Shown: positions 53,294 to 53,773 of the stretch, in pieces
Layout: each line of letters begins with the position of its first letter
Numbering within the stretch: the first letter of the stretch is position 1
Origin: Methylobacterium amylolyticum
Lineage (GTDB): Bacteria > Pseudomonadota > Alphaproteobacteria > Rhizobiales > Beijerinckiaceae
NCBI RefSeq assembly: GCF_030700245.1
Contig: NZ_JAUYZI010000041.1
Span: forward strand, 1-53,773
Length of the DNA stretch: 53,773 bases
Reading direction: 5' to 3'
The notes under the pieces: model-generated
Databases searched by the model: none
Seen by the model: only the letters and a program-made list of their open reading frames with translations
Told to the model about the DNA's origin: nothing
Position numbers and translations under genes: made by a program

Positions 53294-53517
53294 TGACCAG
53301 CGACGATGAGGCGAAGGGCCGGACCGGCATCGAAAGCGCCGCCAAGGCCAGCCTGCACACGTTGGATGTCCGGCTGGCGGCGCTCAAGCGCCTACTCGAC
53401 CGCCGGGACAGCGACGGTGCGCTCGTCCAGGCCGATTGTGCGCTGATCGAGGCCGCGATCGAGGCCGCGCGCAGGGACCTGGGTAAGCGCTCGGTGACGG
53501 CTGCCTTGCGCGGATAG
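53293..53517 (+). CDS. small helical protein, 3' end replaced by IS66
   Basis: A 74-residue, probably all-helical protein (SLHTLDVRLAALKRLLD, CALIEAAIEAARRDLG). It overlaps the stop of the preceding gene by one base. The IS66 left end appears at 53483, so the last ten residues and the stop are encoded by the insertion; the native C-terminus is lost or lies beyond the element. Confidence 0.55.
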   Translation: MTSDDEAKGRTGIESAAKASLHTLDVRLAALKRLLDRRDSDGALVQADCALIEAAIEAARRDLGKRSVTAALRG

Positions 53518-53773
53518 TGGCGCGCTCTGGATACAGGTGCTGGCGTCGGATGGCGCTGTATCGGCCCTGGGTCTGGATCTATGACTTTTCCCTCGCACGT
53601 CGTGGTCGCCGGCACGCGCCGGGCGTGGTCGCCGGAGCAGAAGCGGGCGATCCTGGCCGAGGCGGACGAGCCGGGCACGTCGGCCTCGGCGGTGGCACGC
53701 CGGCACGGGCTGCATTCCAGCCTGCTGTTTCGCTGGCGCCGCGCGGTCCTGGCTGAACAGCGGGCGGCGGTGG
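53483..53773 (+). mobile_element. IS66-family element, left end (partial)
   Basis: GTAAGCGCTCGGTGACGG at 53483 matches the usual IS66 terminal repeat style (GTAAGCG...), about 100 bases before a tnpA-type gene, the normal spacing. The element runs out of the window, so the right end and the 8-base duplication cannot be checked. Confidence 0.7.
53581..53773 (+). CDS. tnpA: IS66 accessory protein TnpA, partial
   Basis: The first 64 residues of a Transposase_8-type HTH protein: RRAWSPEQKRAILAEADEPG, SASAVARRHGLHSSLLFRWR. This is the first gene of the IS66 trio (tnpA, tnpB, tnpC). Cut by the window end. Confidence 0.88.
   Translation, partial: MTFPSHVVVAGTRRAWSPEQKRAILAEADEPGTSASAVARRHGLHSSLLFRWRRAVLAEQRAAV

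Noticed and set aside
43507..53773. A second copy of the tRNA-Ser 3' end as attR
   Set aside because: No run matching the T-arm through CCA was found to the right; the island probably ends outside the window.

Overview
The window looks like a piece of an alphaproteobacterial (Rhizobiales) chromosome, most probably Methylobacterium or a close relative. The reasons are very high GC with strong G/C third positions, frequent GTG/TTG starts, Entner-Doudoroff genes, many small secreted proteins, PRC-barrel, HWE-kinase and DUF6894-type proteins, and the mix of IS630, IS5 and IS66 elements. The genus is inferred from style, not from a marker gene.

Positions 1 to about 43,400 are ordinary chromosome with compact, mostly metabolic genes. 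In order: a PfkB-type kinase, a Uma2 protein, an MFS carrier, glutaminase and an MsbA-like ABC exporter (0.7-6.7 kb); a translationally coupled PRC-barrel protein and MFS pair, then small envelope proteins, a SWIB protein with a histone-like tail, an SDR and a DHA2-type exporter (6.9-13.9 kb); a FIST sensor overlapping a hybrid histidine kinase, resembling NosP with its kinase (14.4-16.9 kb); a 2OG-Fe(II) oxygenase and an SbmA/BacA-like ABC protein (17.8-21.3 kb); edd-eda and a periplasmic asparaginase (21.9-25.6 kb); an orphan Hpt protein facing an HWE kinase, a UbiB-like kinase, an aromatic/aspartate aminotransferase and an orphan amino-acid binding protein (26-32.5 kb); an IF-1 paralogue, two EamA carriers, a soluble sulfite-oxidase-like enzyme with its flavin reductase, a DEAD-box helicase and glnE (32.8-42.7 kb). 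A hairpin repeat of about 110 nt occurs twice (545 and 14,103).

At 43.1-43.5 kb lie tRNA-Gln(CTG) and tRNA-Ser(TGA). Directly behind tRNA-Ser is a tyrosine integrase, and from there to the window end the sequence behaves as an integrated island. It holds an XRE regulator and a markedly AT-richer gene for a 679-residue protein joining a GHKL (MORC/MutL/Hsp90-like) ATPase to a Shedu-type PD-(D/E)XK nuclease domain. It also holds secreted and PAS proteins, a complete IS630 element expressed by a -1 frameshift, a 5'-truncated IS5 element and the left end of an IS66 element. A nearly perfect palindrome centred on GTGAAACCGGTTTCAC occurs three times in the island, each time between convergent gene ends; I saw no copy in the rest of the window.

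The best candidate for an undescribed system is the XRE plus GHKL-ATPase/Shedu-nuclease pair (45.5-47.9 kb), read here as a probable anti-phage or anti-plasmid defence module. Island end and attR are not in the window.
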